From Pseudomonadota bacterium (GTDB lineage: Bacteria > Pseudomonadota > Alphaproteobacteria > Rhizobiales > Xanthobacteraceae): a stretch of 5,425 nucleotides of DNA. Positions 5,051 through 5,425 of this stretch are shown in pieces (within the stretch, counting starts at the first letter, position 1; each line of letters begins with the position of its first letter). A program made the position numbers and the translations under genes. Under the pieces are notes generated by a model. The model searched no databases, was not told where the DNA came from, and worked only from the letters and a program-made list of their open reading frames with translations. The stretch spans positions 1 to 5,425 of the forward strand of contig JAEWBL010000038.1 in the NCBI GenBank assembly GCA_023391175.1. The letters are read 5' to 3'.

Positions 5051-5425
5051 ATGAAGAAGAGCGTGCTGTTCGGTGCCGGCCTTCTGGCGGCGCTGGTCGC
5101 CTCCGGTGCCGCGCGGGCGGAGGGCGAACTGGTCCTCGGCTACATGATGGCCAAGAGCGGCCCCTATGTGAGCCTCGCCAACACCAATGAGGTGGCCGTC
5201 GACATGGCGGTGGAGGAGATCAACGCCAAGGGCGGCATCAACGGCAAGAAGATCAAGGTGGTGAAGTTCGACACCGCCGGCGATCCCAAGCAGGCGACCA
5301 CCGCGCTGCGCTCCTTCGCGCAGGATGCGGGTGCGCTCGCCGTCATCGGCCCGTTCTCGTCCTCGGAAGTGCGCACCACCTTCCCGGTGGGCGAGCGCGA
5401 GGGCATCTCGCAGATGTCCATGGCC
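5051..5425 (+). CDS. livK: branched-chain amino acid type ABC transporter periplasmic substrate-binding protein (partial)
   Basis: The frame is open from the ATG to the last base of the window, 125 codons of a protein that is usually about 370 to 410 residues. Residues 1-23 form a classic Sec signal peptide: MKKS, a hydrophobic core, then ARA|EG with the probable cleavage after Ala23. The mature part begins with a type I binding-protein fold of the Leu/Ile/Val receptor family: LVLGYMMAKSGPY (27-39), AVEEINAKGGINGKKI (53-68), FDTAGDPKQA (73-82) and VIGPFSSSE (98-106). In this family the serine-rich turn after GP lies near the ligand. There is no lipobox cysteine, so the protein should be free in the periplasm. 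An AGAGGAG tract (5036-5042) lies 8 nt before the ATG. The gap of 115 nt and hairpin after livF suggest separately tuned, probably higher expression. The symbol reflects family only; the ligand is not known. Confidence 0.92.
   Translation, partial: MKKSVLFGAGLLAALVASGAARAEGELVLGYMMAKSGPYVSLANTNEVAVDMAVEEINAKGGINGKKIKVVKFDTAGDPKQATTALRSFAQDAGALAVIGPFSSSEVRTTFPVGEREGISQMSMA

Overview
The window is GC-rich, gene-dense bacterial DNA. Its codon use (strong preference for G or C in the third position), tight gene packing and protein sequences fit an alphaproteobacterium, perhaps a member of the Hyphomicrobiales such as the Xanthobacter/Azorhizobium group. That placement is an inference from overall style and no marker gene confirms it.

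Left part (1-1271, minus strand): the first 423 codons of a large AAA-type ATPase gene whose 3' end lies outside the window. A long N-terminal region of about 370 residues of unrecognised function precedes a clear Walker A P-loop. Middle (1272-1736): a divergent intergenic region of about 465 bp with no convincing gene. It holds several inverted repeats, a cluster of TGAAAT half-sites beside a weak sigma70-like promoter, and a nested stem-loop arrangement just upstream of the transporter operon.

Right part (1737-5425, plus strand): a five-gene branched-chain amino acid type (HAAT/Liv) ABC transporter operon in the order livH-livM-livG-livF-substrate-binding protein. The first three genes are joined by 1-nt TGATG stop/start overlaps, and livF follows livG after 3 nt, so translational coupling is likely. 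A 115-nt gap containing a perfect 24-bp palindrome separates livF from the binding-protein gene, which is cut by the right edge after 125 codons. Together the genes encode two membrane permeases (LivH, LivM), two cytoplasmic ATPases (LivG, LivF) and a secreted periplasmic receptor, which form one importer. The substrate cannot be read from the sequence; branched-chain amino acids are only the family default, and small amides, urea-like or aromatic compounds are also possible.

The transporter is ordinary in layout but departs from the common family motifs at several places. The least familiar item is the AAA ATPase. Its P-loop neighbourhood resembles, from memory, a class of large AAA proteins best known from fungi. 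I found no RNA gene, CRISPR array, insertion sequence or sign of recent transfer.
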